Below, one piece after another: positions 63,931 to 64,000 of a stretch of 64,000 bases of DNA; within the stretch, counting starts at the first letter, position 1; each line of letters begins with the position of its first letter. Origin of the DNA: Hydrogenophaga sp. A37 (GTDB lineage Bacteria; Pseudomonadota; Gammaproteobacteria; Burkholderiales; Burkholderiaceae_C); assembly GCF_002001205.1 (NCBI RefSeq), contig NZ_MUNZ01000104.1, positions 33,817 to 97,816 of the forward strand. The letters are read 5' to 3'. The notes below the pieces were generated by a model. The model saw nothing but the letters and a program-made list of their open reading frames with translations, made no database searches and was not told the origin of the DNA. A program made the position numbers and the translations under genes.

Positions 63931-64000
63931 TCAAAGGCTCAGATTCGGTGTGGGGCGTTGGCCTGGCGCTGGGGGCGGGGGCGGCCCCTCACCCCAGCCC
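63931..64000 (-). CDS. Possible 3' end of the gene upstream of the motor-like operon
   Basis: A leftward frame from the right edge ends with a TGA at 63931-63933, overlapping the possible TTG start of the MotA-like gene. It would encode a Gly/Pro-rich tail ending PTPNLSL, again over a Burkholderiales repeat (CCCTCACCCCAGCCC). In related genomes a DUF3348 gene often precedes this set, which would fit, but too little is visible to identify it. Confidence 0.3.
   Translation of the reverse strand, partial: GWGEGPPPPPAPGQRPTPNLSL

Overview
The window is high-GC chromosomal DNA. Codon use, gene families and extragenic repeats suggest a betaproteobacterium of the order Burkholderiales, probably family Comamonadaceae (Hydrogenophaga/Acidovorax-like). 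This is inferred from gene content; there is no rRNA or other marker gene in the window. Nearly all of it is protein-coding. I saw no tRNA, rRNA, CRISPR array, transposase or phage structural gene.

Layout. (1) 1-4409: the end of a radical SAM gene, a CPA2 cation/proton antiporter, and a two-gene ABC exporter closed by a clear terminator. (2) 4519-15653: a plus-strand sugar-acid operon. It holds a FadR-type regulator with an ATTGGT-N3-ACCAAT operator, an L-idonate 5-dehydrogenase-like enzyme, a TRAP transporter (DctP/Q/M), altronate dehydratase, mannonate dehydratase, fructuronate reductase, 2-keto-3-deoxygluconate (KDG) kinase and an L-gulonate/L-galactonate 5-dehydrogenase-like enzyme. Together these should bring sugar acids in and convert them to KDG-6-phosphate. 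(3) 15703-17974: an AraC regulator diverging from a duplicated SnoaL-like lipoprotein and a small exported ABM-domain protein. (4) 18060-26899: an opine- or amino-acid-derivative catabolic locus read leftwards (polar amino-acid ABC transporter, amidase, second binding protein, ornithine cyclodeaminase-like enzyme, D-amino-acid dehydrogenase), with a divergent GlxA-type regulator. A 109-bp palindromic repeat follows it. (5) 27023-28979: two tandem membrane PAS proteins. (6) 29161-38858: a complete non-phosphorylative L-fucose pathway with a ribose-type ABC transporter and a divergent IclR regulator. (7) 38928-41237: a Tat-exported lipoprotein alginate lyase with a LamG tail. (8) 41459-47602: an RRM RNA-binding protein, an SSB-like gene pair, an ArsR/AHSA1/GFA/GST operon, and an uncharacterised three-gene cassette ending in a 723-residue protein. 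(9) 47959-57947: a galactoside-type operon (GH36, GH2, complete ABC importer) with a divergent LacI regulator and two near-identical operators exactly 100 bp apart. (10) 58001-59996: small VOC, DUF1428 and SnoaL-like proteins. (11) 60244-63919: a translationally coupled three-gene set, MotA/TolQ/ExbB-DUF802, OmpA/MotB-like and DUF2894. Its first two proteins have the architecture of the ZorA/ZorB ion-driven motor.

Overall this is a carbohydrate and amino-acid scavenging stretch, with five transport-plus-catabolism modules each beside its own regulator. The least understood parts are the ZorAB-like motor set at the right end, the cassette at 44878-47602, and the palindromic repeat at 26897-27005.
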